Shown here piece after piece: positions 16,454-25,044 of a DNA stretch of 32,440 bases. Below the pieces are notes generated by a model. The model saw only the letters and a program-made list of their open reading frames with translations, did no database searches and had not been told where the DNA came from. The number at the start of each line of letters is the position of its first letter. Within the stretch, counting starts at the first letter, position 1. The stretch lies in assembly GCA_902793195.1 (NCBI GenBank), contig CADBCS010000005.1, forward strand, positions 1-32,440, in the 5' to 3' direction. Made by a program: the position numbers and the translations under genes. Source of the stretch: an uncultured Coriobacteriaceae bacterium. GTDB lineage: Bacteria > Actinomycetota > Coriobacteriia > Coriobacteriales > Atopobiaceae.

Positions 16454-18145
16454 TCATCCCAACGCGTTTCGCACGTCTTGCTCGTAGTCTTCCACGAGCA
16501 CCGGCACGTCGCCGTCGAACTCGACGACCGTGTCGCCCACCACGTCCAAAAATGCCTCGTTGATGGCATCGACGACGAGTGAGAGGAAGGGCGTGGCCGC
16601 CGGAGGGACCTCGCCGTCGAGCAGGGATCGCAGTAGGCGGAGCTGCTCGTCGGTAAGCTCGACGGCAGTCCCGGCGCCCACAGGTGCGCCCACAGGTGCG
16701 CCCACTGGTGCGCCAACCGGGACGCCCGGATCGTCTATCGTGCGGGACGCATGCTCCAAGGCCGTGTCCTCGTCCACTGCCATGGGCGCAGCGGGAGCCT
16801 CCTCGTCCGCGCGCTCCTCGTCGGTGAGCAGCGCCTCGCGCGTGCGGACCGACGCCGAGCGGATGCCGCGAAGCTCCGACCAGTCAATCCGAATGCGGGA
16901 GGCCTCCTCCTCGGCCCTCCGCTTGAGCAGCGCGGCAATCTCCTCGTCCACGAACTTGCCTTGGTATTTGGGCAGGCTCCGCTCCTTGAGAGGGTGCTTG
17001 TCGCCGGTGGCCATGCGCATGCGGCAGTCTATGGCATGCATGAGATTGCCAAGCTCGCGATTCGTCTCGACCCGCGAGCAGGGCGTCTCGTACCACCAGA
17101 AGCCGTTCCTGCACAGGTAGCGCTCTGTGGGCGCAATCTCGTAGGTCACGTCGGGGTGTTGCTCGGGTGCCCAGAAGATGGCGTTGGGAAACATCGTGTA
17201 CACCCGTTTGGCCGGCCCCCCAAACAGCCCCTCCATGTAGTCCGTCTTGCGGCGCTTGTGGCAGTGCTCGACCATGCGACCAAACACGCGCGCGCATACG
17301 GCCGCCACGTCCTCGCGGTGCTCCCTCACGTAGCGAGACCGCTCTGCGCGATACCGAGAGAGGGCGCACAGGGCGTCGAGCACGTCCTCCTCACTTGGCA
17401 GCCCCTCATCACCCGTCGCAGGCCACGGGCCACCCGTGGACGCGAGCAGCACCCGTTGGGCCTCCTGAAGCAGAACCACCCCTCGCATGAGGGGCGTGCC
17501 CTCCCCCGGTTCCAAGAGCGACCGGTCCAGGCCGTAATATATAACGTAGTCGTGAATCCAGCGCGACGGCAGGATGCGAAACGACGGAGCAACTTCCTTG
17601 TACGCATGCCACAACCGCTCGAGTTGCGCAAACCCCTCCTGCCCCGGCTCAACCCCAATGCCACACAACAGCTCGTAGGCATGCACATACAAGAAGCTGG
17701 TGGGCGCCTCGGGCGTCTGGCCCGCCCGGAGCCTCGTTCGCCAGGTAAAGTAGCAGCGAAGGTCGTGGTCGCTCATCTCGTTGTAGGTGGGATAGTACTG
17801 GGAGAGCCGGGACACGCCGTCGTAGTCGTCCTCGAAGTCCTCCATGTGCTTTCCCTGCAGGTAGAAGAGCCGCGACCCCCCTCCGGCATAGGACGTCGCC
17901 CATCCGCGGTGCTTCCGCGCGATGGCGCGCATCTCCCTGTACCGTTTGGGCATTGCCGCGCGGCGCGGGCGCTCAGGCGCAGGTGCCTGCCCCTCCGTCC
18001 GAACCTGGCGGTACGCTTGCCCAAACGCGTCCGCGCCCGTGCGCAGGATCGGCTCATCCCTGTACACGCGCTGCGAGAACACCCGGGACTGCTCATACCT
18101 ATCGCTCGAGAGAATCTTGGAGACTATGTCGTCGGCCCTGCTCAT
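16454..18145 (-). CDS. TerB_N / TerB_C domain protein
   Basis: The 563-residue protein begins at the ATG at 18145, which overlaps the metK stop (ATGA). Residues about 90-290 match the TerB_N domain, including [20 protein letters not shown] near 118-137. The last 70 residues match TerB_C, with [13 protein letters not shown] near the end. Between them lies a linker in which GAPV is repeated four times, encoded by 12-bp tandem repeats at about 16680-16725. TerB_N/TerB_C proteins have been linked by genome context to DNA-processing systems with DUF2791 ATPases and SF2 helicases, which is exactly the arrangement here. They are thought to be adaptor or metal-sensing subunits, not enzymes. No membrane segment is visible. 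Its translation is probably coupled to metK. Confidence 0.85.
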   Translation of the reverse strand: MSRADDIVSKILSSDRYEQSRVFSQRVYRDEPILRTGADAFGQAYRQVRTEGQAPAPERPRRAAMPKRYREMRAIARKHRGWATSYAGGGSRLFYLQGKHMEDFEDDYDGVSRLSQYYPTYNEMSDHDLRCYFTWRTRLRAGQTPEAPTSFLYVHAYELLCGIGVEPGQEGFAQLERLWHAYKEVAPSFRILPSRWIHDYVIYYGLDRSLLEPGEGTPLMRGVVLLQEAQRVLLASTGGPWPATGDEGLPSEEDVLDALCALSRYRAERSRYVREHREDVAAVCARVFGRMVEHCHKRRKTDYMEGLFGGPAKRVYTMFPNAIFWAPEQHPDVTYEIAPTERYLCRNGFWWYETPCSRVETNRELGNLMHAIDCRMRMATGDKHPLKERSLPKYQGKFVDEEIAALLKRRAEEEASRIRIDWSELRGIRSASVRTREALLTDEERADEEAPAAPMAVDEDTALEHASRTIDDPGVPVGAPVGAPVGAPVGAGTAVELTDEQLRLLRSLLDGEVPPAATPFLSLVVDAINEAFLDVVGDTVVEFDGDVPVLVEDYEQDVRNALG

Positions 18146-19380
18146 TCCACGGCGGCAAGCAACTCGTCCACGCGATCCGTGCGTTCCCAAGTGAAGTCGG
18201 GATCGTTCCTGCCAAAGTGTCCATAGGCCGCCGTCTTCCTAAAGATGGGGCGCCTCAGGTCCAGGTCGCGGATGATGGCGCCGGGACGCAGGTCGAACAC
18301 GCGGGCGACCGCCTGCTCGATCTTGCGCTCGTCGACCGTCGCCGTGCCAAACGTGTCGACCATTATGGATACGGGCTCGCTGATGCCGATGGCATAGGCA
18401 AGCTGTACCTCGCAGCGGTGCGCAAGGCCGGCGGCCACCACGTTCTTCGCCACCCAGCGTGCCGCATAGGCGGCCGACCTATCGACCTTCGTGCAGTCCT
18501 TGCCGCTAAATGCTCCCCCGCCATGGCGTCCCATGCCGCCGTAGGTGTCGACGATGATCTTCCTGCCCGTAAGGCCGGTGTCACCCATGGGTCCTCCCAC
18601 CACGAATCTTCCGGTGGGGTTAACGTATATGCGTGCGTCGTCCCAAGCGATTCCCGCCTCGTCCAGCACGGGGGCGATCACATGCTCAAGCATGTCGGCC
18701 TTTATCCCATCCATGTCCTCCACGTTGGGGGCATGCTGTGTCGAGATCACCACGGCACGTACCTCTACGGGCACATCGCCCTCGTAGCGCACGGTCACCT
18801 GCGTCTTGCCGTCGGGGCGCAGGTAGGGCAAGGTACCGTCCTTGCGAACCGCCGCGAGCCGCATCGCCATATGCTGGGCCAAGAAGTACGGCATGGGCAT
18901 GAGCGTCTCGGTCTCGTCGGTGGCATACCCAAACATCATCCCCTGGTCACCGGCACCGAGGCGTGCGACCTCGTCCTTGTCCGCGCGGGCAAAGGTGCCG
19001 TCGACCCCCTGCGCGATGTCGGGACTCTGCTCGTGAATCATGTTGATCACGCCACACGTCTCGTGGTCGAACCCGTACTTCGCGCGGTCGTACCCAATCT
19101 CGCGTATGGTCTCGCGCACGACCCTTTGCACGTCCACGTTGGACTGCGTGCGAATCTCGCCCGCGACGATCACCGACCCGGTGGTGAGGAGCGTCTCGCA
19201 TGCGCAACGGACGTCCGCGAGCGATGCGACGGCGCCGTTGGAGGAGACGTGGCCCATGCGCTCCAGCTCCGCCTCCTCGGCCAGTATTGCATCGAGGATG
19301 GCGTCCGAGACTTGGTCCGCTATCTTGTCGGGATGGCCCTCGGTCACGCTCTCCGAGGTGAACAGATACTCCCTGGCCAT
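18142..19380 (-). CDS. metK: S-adenosylmethionine synthetase
   Basis: MetK makes SAM from methionine and ATP in the cytoplasm. The 412-residue product has the N-terminal signature [19 protein letters not shown], the ATP motif [12 protein letters not shown] and the late motif [19 protein letters not shown] with its metal-binding and phosphate-binding residues. It is slightly longer than the usual 385-400 residues. I chose the ATG at 19380 because GGAGGGGG lies 6 nt before it and the protein then begins like other MetK proteins. The open frame continues upstream only through the riboswitch. Expression is probably turned off by SAM through the leader at 19423-19597. The stop overlaps the start of the TerB gene by 4 bp, so SAM status should also affect that module. 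Confidence 0.97.
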   Translation of the reverse strand: MAREYLFTSESVTEGHPDKIADQVSDAILDAILAEEAELERMGHVSSNGAVASLADVRCACETLLTTGSVIVAGEIRTQSNVDVQRVVRETIREIGYDRAKYGFDHETCGVINMIHEQSPDIAQGVDGTFARADKDEVARLGAGDQGMMFGYATDETETLMPMPYFLAQHMAMRLAAVRKDGTLPYLRPDGKTQVTVRYEGDVPVEVRAVVISTQHAPNVEDMDGIKADMLEHVIAPVLDEAGIAWDDARIYVNPTGRFVVGGPMGDTGLTGRKIIVDTYGGMGRHGGGAFSGKDCTKVDRSAAYAARWVAKNVVAAGLAHRCEVQLAYAIGISEPVSIMVDTFGTATVDERKIEQAVARVFDLRPGAIIRDLDLRRPIFRKTAAYGHFGRNDPDFTWERTDRVDELLAAVE

Positions 19381-19422
19381 ACAGACCCCCTCCATTCTGG
19401 CGCGTCTGCGCCGTCGCGGGGC

Positions 19423-19448
19423 AAAAAGCCCCTCCGATACGAAGGGGC
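19423..19448 (-). terminator. metK: Riboswitch expression-platform terminator before metK
   Basis: On the minus strand GCCCCT (19443-19448) pairs with AGGGGC (19428-19433), followed directly by TTTTT (19427-19423). It lies between the aptamer and the metK start. SAM binding should favour this terminator; an alternative pairing of upstream sequence would prevent it. Confidence 0.75.
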
Positions 19449-19498
19449 CAGCATGTGCGGCGTGCTTACTGTCCCCCGTCTTCCAGGCCAGCAAGGGC

Positions 19499-19597
19499 CT
19501 GCCGAGAATTGGCACCGTTCCCTTTGGGAGGTTGCCGGAGCGTCGTGGGGCTCGGTCCCTCAGCTCTATGCGCCCGTGCGGGCACCTCTTGACGAGT
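19499..19597 (-). promoter_or_regulatory. SAM-I-class riboswitch aptamer upstream of metK
   Basis: The minus strand shows the S-box core in order: TCAAGAGG (around 19590), GAGGGACC with GAGCCCC, then CCGGCAACC (GGCAACC at 19530-19536), and GGTGCCAATTC (19506-19516). These are the conserved J1/2, kink-turn, P3 and P4 elements of SAM-I-type riboswitches, which bind S-adenosylmethionine. Between the AAGAGG and GAGGGACC parts there is an extra G/C hairpin (19572-19583) that the usual consensus lacks. It could be a SAM-I or a SAM-I/IV variant; I cannot decide without a covariance-model score. Confidence 0.88.
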
Positions 19598-19603
19598 GGC
19601 CCT

Positions 19604-19612
19604 AGTGTATCA
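19604..19612 (-). promoter_or_regulatory. Extended -10 promoter for the SAM riboswitch and metK
   Basis: On the minus strand TGATACACT (TGn followed by TACACT) would start transcription near 19597, at the 5' edge of the aptamer. No good -35 is seen, as usual for extended -10 promoters. Confidence 0.5.
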
Positions 19613-19715
19613 GACGAGTGCGAGGTCCGTGCGGTAAAATGGCGTTCGTTCCCATCTTGACCAAGGTGCAAGTCCTCGCGACCGCGAGATGGAAAACGCA
19701 AAAGGATGGATGCGC

Positions 19716-20495
19716 ATGGATGTACAAGCTGTTGGTGGCATGCTGTTGCCGTTTGTGGGCACGTCGCTCGGTGCGGCCATGGTGTTTTTGCTTAGGGACG
19801 CAATCTCCAAGACGCTCCAACGCGTCCTTACGGGGTTTGCGGCCGGCGTGATGGTGGCCGCCTCGTTTTGGAGCCTGCTGTTGCCCGCGCTCGAGGGGTC
19901 GCAGCACATGGGCAGGCTCTCGTTCGTCCCGGCGGCAGTCGGCTTTTTGCTGGGAATGGGATTCTTGCTCCTGCTCGACGAGATAACGCCCCACATGCAC
20001 ATGGACCACGAGGAGGAGGGACCCAAGAGCAGCCTGAGGCGCACCACGAAGCTCATCCTTGCGGTTACCCTGCACAACATTCCCGAGGGCATGGCAGTTG
20101 GGGTGGTGTACGCCAACCTGCTGGCGGGCGACGGCTTGGTGAGCGCGGCCGGTGCCCTGGTGCTAGCCCTTGGCATTGCCATACAGAACTTCCCGGAGGG
20201 CGCCATCGTCTCCATGCCGCTGCGAGCCGAGGGCATGCCCAAGGGCAAGACGTTTTTGTATGGCGTGCTCTCGGGCGCGGTGGAGCCCGTGGCCGCCTTC
20301 GTCACGGTCCTGGCGTCGAGCCTTATCTCGTCTATGCTCCCCTACCTGCTGGCCTTTGCCGCCGGCGCCATGTTCTACGTGGTGGTGGAGGAGCTCATCC
20401 CCGAGATGAGCGAGGGCGAGCACTCCAATGTGGGCACCATCGCCTTTAGCATGGGATTCGTTCTCATGATGGTCCTCGACGTCGCGCTGGGGTGA
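19716..20495 (+). CDS. ZIP-family divalent metal transporter
   Basis: This roughly 259-residue inner-membrane protein has seven or eight hydrophobic segments. It carries the paired ZIP metal-site motifs HNIPEG (transmembrane helix 4) and QNFPEG (helix 5), which coordinate zinc or iron in the transport path. A short His-rich loop, HMHMDHEEE, before helix 4 is a likely metal sensor or entry site. The length matches prokaryotic ZIP/ZupT/GufA-type importers. ATGs at 19689, 19710 and 19716 are in frame; AAAAGGA lies 9-10 nt before the last, so I chose 19716. It diverges from metK and converges on deoD with only 2 bp between stop codons. Substrate (Zn, Fe, Mn) cannot be told from sequence. Confidence 0.9.
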   Translation: MDVQAVGGMLLPFVGTSLGAAMVFLLRDAISKTLQRVLTGFAAGVMVAASFWSLLLPALEGSQHMGRLSFVPAAVGFLLGMGFLLLLDEITPHMHMDHEEEGPKSSLRRTTKLILAVTLHNIPEGMAVGVVYANLLAGDGLVSAAGALVLALGIAIQNFPEGAIVSMPLRAEGMPKGKTFLYGVLSGAVEPVAAFVTVLASSLISSMLPYLLAFAAGAMFYVVVEELIPEMSEGEHSNVGTIAFSMGFVLMMVLDVALG

Positions 20496-20497
20496 GG

Positions 20498-21208
20498 CTA
20501 TCCCTGCTCCTTTGCGGCCTTGAGCGCGATCTCCATCATCTGCGTAAAGGATGACTGGCGCTCCTGGGCCGAAAGTCCCTCGCCTGAGAGCGGCAGGTCC
20601 GAGACGGTCATGATGGCCAAGGCCCTCTTGCCCGCCTTGGAGGCAACGAGGTACAGGCCCGCGGCCTCCATCTCCACCCCGAGCACACCCATGCTTGCCC
20701 ATGCCTCGTGCACGCTCGGATCGCAGTAGAAGACGTCCGTGGAGAGCAGGTTTCCCACGTGATAGGTGGCGCCGGTGCCCTCGGCGGCGCGCACCGCGCT
20801 GCGCAGCAGGCCAAAGTCGGCAATCGGGGCAATCGTTCCGGGCAATCCATACTGCGCCGCAACGTTGGAGTCGGTGCAGGCCGCCTGGGCAATGAGGATG
20901 TCCCGCAGCCCAACCTGGGGCGCCAGGCCGCCAGCCGAGCCAATGCGGATGATGCTCTGTACCCCATAGTGGTGGTAGAGCTCGTACGAGTATATGGAGA
21001 TGGAGGGAATCCCCATTCCGCTGCCCATTACCGAGACGCGCGTGCCCTCGAACGTGCCGGTGTAGCCCAGCATCCCCCGCACCCTGTTGAAGCATGTCAC
21101 GTCCTGCAGGTAGTGCTCCGCAACGTAGCGTGCGCGCAGCGGGTCCCCCGGCATAAGGACCACCTGGGCGATGTCGCCCGCCTCTGCCTCGTTGTGTGGT
21201 GTCGCCAT
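20498..21208 (-). CDS. deoD: Purine-nucleoside phosphorylase, DeoD type
   Basis: DeoD splits purine (deoxy)ribonucleosides with phosphate into free base and (deoxy)ribose 1-phosphate. The 236-residue length is typical of the hexameric family. Motifs include PGDPLRA (phosphate site), RIGSAGG, EMEAAGLY and a late SDLPL (catalytic Asp region). I chose the ATG at 21208, preceded by GGGAG, not the longer frame at 21283. It is the last gene of the purine salvage operon that runs from xpt. An 8-bp perfect inverted repeat precedes it (21242-21269). Confidence 0.95.
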   Translation of the reverse strand: MATPHNEAEAGDIAQVVLMPGDPLRARYVAEHYLQDVTCFNRVRGMLGYTGTFEGTRVSVMGSGMGIPSISIYSYELYHHYGVQSIIRIGSAGGLAPQVGLRDILIAQAACTDSNVAAQYGLPGTIAPIADFGLLRSAVRAAEGTGATYHVGNLLSTDVFYCDPSVHEAWASMGVLGVEMEAAGLYLVASKAGKRALAIMTVSDLPLSGEGLSAQERQSSFTQMMEIALKAAKEQG

Positions 21209-21241
21209 GTTAACTCCCGTCAGTCCACGTAATGGTATGCG

Positions 21242-21269
21242 ACGGGCCCCCGCTCGCGCAAGGGCCCGT
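21242..21269 (-). terminator. Intra-operon hairpin before deoD
   Basis: ACGGGCCC (21242-21249) and GGGCCCGT (21262-21269) pair perfectly around a 12-nt loop in the 81-bp gap between the second permease and deoD. No T-tract follows, so this may be an RNA processing or attenuation site. Confidence 0.4.
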
Positions 21270-21289
21270 GTTCGTGCGAGCAAACCTCG

Positions 21290-22288
21290 CTATCGATCCT
21301 CTCGGAAGTATGGCAGACCCAGACTCTCCGGGGGTTGGTTCTCCCGCTTGTTGCGCGTACTGGTAAGGACCAGCACCACGATGGTGACCACGTAGGGCAG
21401 CATCTTGTAGAGCTCCTTTATGGCCAGGTCGGTGCCCGTGGGGATGAACAGGTGCAGGATGTAGAGGCCGCCAAAGAGTATGGAGGCCGGGATGCTCGCA
21501 CCCGGACGCCAGATGGTAAAGATGACCAGGGCGATGGCCAGCCAGCCACGGTCGCCAAACGCGTCGTTGGCCCAGATACCGTTGGCGTAGTCCATTACGA
21601 AGTACAGGCCGCCCAAACCCGCGATGACGCATCCCGCACAGGTGGCCACATACTTGTAGCGCGTAATGTTGATGCCGGCGGCGTCGGCCGTGGCGGGGTT
21701 CTCGCCCACGGCGCGCAGCTGCAGGCCGATGCGCGTGCGGTTGAGCATGAACGAGGCGCCGATCGCAATGAGGATGGCAACGTACGCGAGGAAGCCGTAG
21801 CTCAGGAAGAGCTGTCCGAACCAGCCCGTAGCTCCCGCAAAGGGCAGTGTGGTCCTAAACAGGCTGCTCGTCGCCGTGAGCGAGATGGAGGGAATGTCGG
21901 CGCCGGTGAGCTTGATGAGCGACCCGCCAAAGAAGTTGCCCACGCCCACGCCAAAGGTCGTCATGGCAAGGCCGGTGACGTTTTGGTTGGCGCGCAGGGT
22001 AACGGTGAGGAAGCAGTAGATGAGCCCCATGAGCAGCGAGCCCAGTATGCAGCACGCCAGGGGGATGAGGATGCCAAGCACCGGGTTGATCTGAGACGGA
22101 TCGGACAGCGTGCGCTCATAGAGGAACGAGCCAATGACGCCGCAGATGCCACCCACGTACATGACGCCCGGGATGCCCAGGTTGAGGTTGCCGGACTTCT
22201 CGGTGACGATCTCGCCCGTGCAACCAAACAGCAGGGGGATGCCCTGTGCTACGGCGCGTGGAAAAAACGTAATCAAGAAATCAAACAT
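21290..22288 (-). CDS. nupQ: Nucleoside ABC transporter permease (NupQ-type)
   Basis: This 332-residue integral membrane protein has about nine hydrophobic segments and the conserved permease sequence KSGNLNLGIPGVMYVGG near the N-terminus. Also conserved are NRTRIGLQLRAVGENPATADAAGI in the cytoplasmic loop that contacts the ATPase and DAFGDRGWLAIALVIF near the end. These match the BPD_transp_2 permeases of BMP-type nucleoside importers (NupQ/YufQ). Its ATG (22288) shares one base with the TAA of the first permease gene, so the two are translationally coupled and probably form a heterodimer. The symbol is by family resemblance, and nucleoside specificity is inferred from the operon. Confidence 0.9.
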   Translation of the reverse strand: MFDFLITFFPRAVAQGIPLLFGCTGEIVTEKSGNLNLGIPGVMYVGGICGVIGSFLYERTLSDPSQINPVLGILIPLACCILGSLLMGLIYCFLTVTLRANQNVTGLAMTTFGVGVGNFFGGSLIKLTGADIPSISLTATSSLFRTTLPFAGATGWFGQLFLSYGFLAYVAILIAIGASFMLNRTRIGLQLRAVGENPATADAAGINITRYKYVATCAGCVIAGLGGLYFVMDYANGIWANDAFGDRGWLAIALVIFTIWRPGASIPASILFGGLYILHLFIPTGTDLAIKELYKMLPYVVTIVVLVLTSTRNKRENQPPESLGLPYFREDR

Positions 22289-23376
22289 TATCCCAGCTCC
22301 TCCACACTCTTCCCCTTGTTATGGCTAAGCACGACCCTATAGGTAATAAAGAACTCGGTACCAATGATGAAGAACAGGATGATTCCGGTGAGGATGTCTC
22401 CAAAGCTCTGGTTGAGTCCGTAGGTCGTGGCGATCTCGCTGGCACCGTGGCTCATAAACTCGATGAGGCCGCTCGAACCGATCATGATGAGGGGGTTGAA
22501 CTTGGCGAGCCAGGCGACCATGACCGCCGTGAAGCCGCGTCCCGCGGCAATGCTGGTGGTGAGCGTGTGCGCAGACCCACCGACGAGCAACATGCCGGCA
22601 AAGCCGCACAGCGCACCCGAGATGATGAGCGTGCGAACGATGACCTTGCTCACCTTTATGCCCACGTATCGGGCGGTGCTGGGAGACTCGCCCACCACCG
22701 AGATCTCGTAGCCCTGCTTGCTGTAGTTGAGGTACACGTACATGCCCACGGTGAGCAGGGCCACCAAAAGGACGATGAGCAGGTGCTTGTTCCCCGCGAT
22801 CGTGGGCAGCCAACCGGCACTGGATTGCTGGTTGATAACGCCGATGGTGCCCGACCCCTTGGGGTTCTCCCACACGATTACGTAGAAGGCCACGAGTTGT
22901 GTGGCCACGTAGTTCATCATGAGCGTGAAGAGCGTCTCGTTGGTGTTGAACTTCGCCTTGAAGAAGGCTGGGACTGCCGCCCAGAGTGCGCCCGCGGCCA
23001 CCGACGCCACAAACATGATGGCGATGAGTGCGGCGTTGGGAACCTTGTCCCCCAAAAGGATCATGCATGCCGCCGAGGCGAGGCCACCGGCCAGGATCTG
23101 TCCCTCGCCGCCCAGGTTCCAAAACTTCATGCGGAACGCCGGCGTGAGCGCAAGCGACACGCACAGGAGCAATGCCACCTCCTGCAGCATGATCCACACC
23201 TTGCGTGGGGAGCCAAACGACCCCTGGATCATGGTGGCATACACGCCTATGGGATTCAGGCCCGTCGCGATGGCCGTAATGATGCCGCATACCACGAGCG
23301 CGACGCCAATCACCCCAAGACGAATCGCCACCGACTGGGCAAGGGGCATCTCCTTGCGCTTTACCACATGTATCAC
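22288..23376 (-). CDS. nupP: Nucleoside ABC transporter permease (NupP-type), GTG start
   Basis: The 362-residue protein has about nine to ten membrane segments and the conserved loop FRMKFWNLGGEGQILAGG, followed by VVGESPSTARYVGI, the segment that contacts the ATPase. These place it with NupP/YufP-type permeases of BMP nucleoside importers. The start is a GTG at 23376: GTGA overlaps the ATPase stop by 4 bp, and GGGGGAGG lies at good spacing upstream. The longer frame to 23493 only copies the ATPase region in another phase. It partners the second permease downstream. Confidence 0.9.
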   Translation of the reverse strand: MIHVVKRKEMPLAQSVAIRLGVIGVALVVCGIITAIATGLNPIGVYATMIQGSFGSPRKVWIMLQEVALLLCVSLALTPAFRMKFWNLGGEGQILAGGLASAACMILLGDKVPNAALIAIMFVASVAAGALWAAVPAFFKAKFNTNETLFTLMMNYVATQLVAFYVIVWENPKGSGTIGVINQQSSAGWLPTIAGNKHLLIVLLVALLTVGMYVYLNYSKQGYEISVVGESPSTARYVGIKVSKVIVRTLIISGALCGFAGMLLVGGSAHTLTTSIAAGRGFTAVMVAWLAKFNPLIMIGSSGLIEFMSHGASEIATTYGLNQSFGDILTGIILFFIIGTEFFITYRVVLSHNKGKSVEELG

Positions 23377-24914
23377 TGGTCGTCGCCTCCCCCCAGCTTC
23401 GTCATCATTAGGCCGACCTCGTTCTTGGTGGTGGTGCGACCGTCCACGATGCCGCTCACCTTGCCGCCGCACAACACGAGGATGCGGTCGCACAGCTCGA
23501 GCAGCACGTCCAGGTCCTCGCCCACGTAGATCACGGCCACGCCGTTGCCCTTTTGACGGTTGAGCAGGTCATAGATGAGGTACGACGAGTTTACGTCCAG
23601 ACCGCGCACCGCGTATGCCGAGAGGAGCACCGTGGGCGCCGCGGCGATCTCGCGGCCAACCAGCACCTTTTGCACGTTGCCTCCCGAGAGCTTGCTCACG
23701 GGCGTGGAGATGCTCGGGGTGCTCACCTCCAACTCGTCCACCACGAGCTCGGCGAGGTGGCGCGACTCCTTGCGGTTGGTGAGCGGCGAGGTGCCCCGCC
23801 TAAACGAGCGCAGCATCATGTTGTCGGTGAGGTCCATGCTTCCCACCAGGCCCATGCCCAAACGGTCCTCGGGCACGAACGATAGCACGACGCCCATGTC
23901 GGCGATCTTGAGGGGATCCATGCCAATGAGCTGCTCCACCTGCTCGTCGTCCACGTTGTACTCGATCGAGCCGCTCTCCACCGGCTGCAGGCCGGCTATG
24001 GCCTCGAGCAGCTCCTTTTGACCAGAGCCCGAGATGCCCGCGATGCCCAAGATCTCGCCGGTAAAGGCGGTAAAGGACACGTTGTCGAGCTTGGTCACCC
24101 CCTCGCGGTTCTTTACCGTGAGGTTCTTCACGCGGATGCGCTCCATGCGATACTTCATCTCGGGGTCGGGACGGTCGATGTTGAGCGTCACCTGTCGGCC
24201 CACCATCATGTTGGTCATCTCGGCGGTCGTGGCCTCGGAGGTGACCATCTCGCCCACGTACTCGCCCTTGCGCAGGACCGCGACGCGGTCGCTGATGTCC
24301 TTTACCTCGTTGAGCTTGTGGGTGATGATGATGATCGCCTTGCCGTCATCGCGCATGTTTCGCAGCACCGCAAAGAGCTTGTCGGTCTCCTGCGGGGTGA
24401 GAACGGCCGTGGGCTCGTCCAAGATGAGCAGGTCGGCGCCACGATAGAGCACCTTTACGATCTCGACCGTCTGCTTTTGCGACACCGACATGTCGTAGAC
24501 CTTTTGGTTGGGGTCGACGTCGAAGCCGTAGGTGTCGCAGATCTGCTGGATCTTACTTGTCGCGGCGGCAAGGTCAAACTTGCCCTTGTCCTTGAGGCCC
24601 AGCACGATGTTCTCGGTTGCCGTGAACACGTTGACCAGCTTGAAGTGCTGGTGGATCATGCCGATGCCGTAGTCGAACGCGTCCTTGGGCGACCCGATCT
24701 CCACGCGCTTGCCATCGATCTCGATGTAGCCGCTGTCGGGATAGTAGATGCCCGAGAGCATGTTCATGAGAGTGGTCTTGCCGCTTCCGTTCTCGCCCAG
24801 CAGCGCCAGGACCTCGCCACGGTTGATGTCAAGACTCACGTTCTTGTTTGCCTGCACCGCACCAAACGATTTGCTGATGCCGTGCATGGAAACTGCCGGT
24901 TTCGTTACCTGCAA
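23373..24914 (-). CDS. nupO: Nucleoside ABC transporter ATPase (NupO-type, two nucleotide-binding domains)
   Basis: This 513-residue protein contains two ABC ATPase domains in tandem, as in YufO/NupO and the ribose-type ATPases. The first domain is intact, with Walker A GENGSGKT (about 41-48), a family-typical signature SVSQKQTVEIVK and Walker B LLILDEPTAVLTP. The second is degenerate, with GISGSGQKE for Walker A, LSGGNVQK as signature and LLSAYAVRGLD in place of Walker B. This is common in the family. The start codon is a TTG at 24914, fixed by AAGGAGG a few bases upstream and by the terminator before it. It energises the two permeases encoded immediately downstream with overlapping ends. 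Confidence 0.93.
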   Translation of the reverse strand: MQVTKPAVSMHGISKSFGAVQANKNVSLDINRGEVLALLGENGSGKTTLMNMLSGIYYPDSGYIEIDGKRVEIGSPKDAFDYGIGMIHQHFKLVNVFTATENIVLGLKDKGKFDLAAATSKIQQICDTYGFDVDPNQKVYDMSVSQKQTVEIVKVLYRGADLLILDEPTAVLTPQETDKLFAVLRNMRDDGKAIIIITHKLNEVKDISDRVAVLRKGEYVGEMVTSEATTAEMTNMMVGRQVTLNIDRPDPEMKYRMERIRVKNLTVKNREGVTKLDNVSFTAFTGEILGIAGISGSGQKELLEAIAGLQPVESGSIEYNVDDEQVEQLIGMDPLKIADMGVVLSFVPEDRLGMGLVGSMDLTDNMMLRSFRRGTSPLTNRKESRHLAELVVDELEVSTPSISTPVSKLSGGNVQKVLVGREIAAAPTVLLSAYAVRGLDVNSSYLIYDLLNRQKGNGVAVIYVGEDLDVLLELCDRILVLCGGKVSGIVDGRTTTKNEVGLMMTKLGGGDDQ

Positions 24915-24959
24915 AGTTCCTCCTTGCCTGCCTCGGCCATCCTACCTGCCAATCCTCCC

Positions 24960-25003
24960 AAAAACGACAATGGGGGACCAACCAAGAGTCGTCCCCCATC
25001 GTC
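24960..25003 (-). terminator. Rho-independent terminator between the BMP lipoprotein gene and the ABC ATPase
   Basis: On the minus strand a 13-bp stem (25003-24991 with 24978-24966, one G-U pair) is followed by TTTTT at 24964-24960. It lies after the binding-protein gene inside the operon. Partial termination would make the binding protein more abundant than the membrane components. Confidence 0.85.
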
Positions 25004-25044
25004 ATTGCGTCTACACGTCTAACCCACTTACCGACGGTGGTGTC

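Noticed and set aside
19381..19701. N-terminal extension of metK through its leader
   Set aside because: The added residues have no MetK resemblance, and the DNA is a SAM riboswitch and terminator. The frame is open only because of high GC content.
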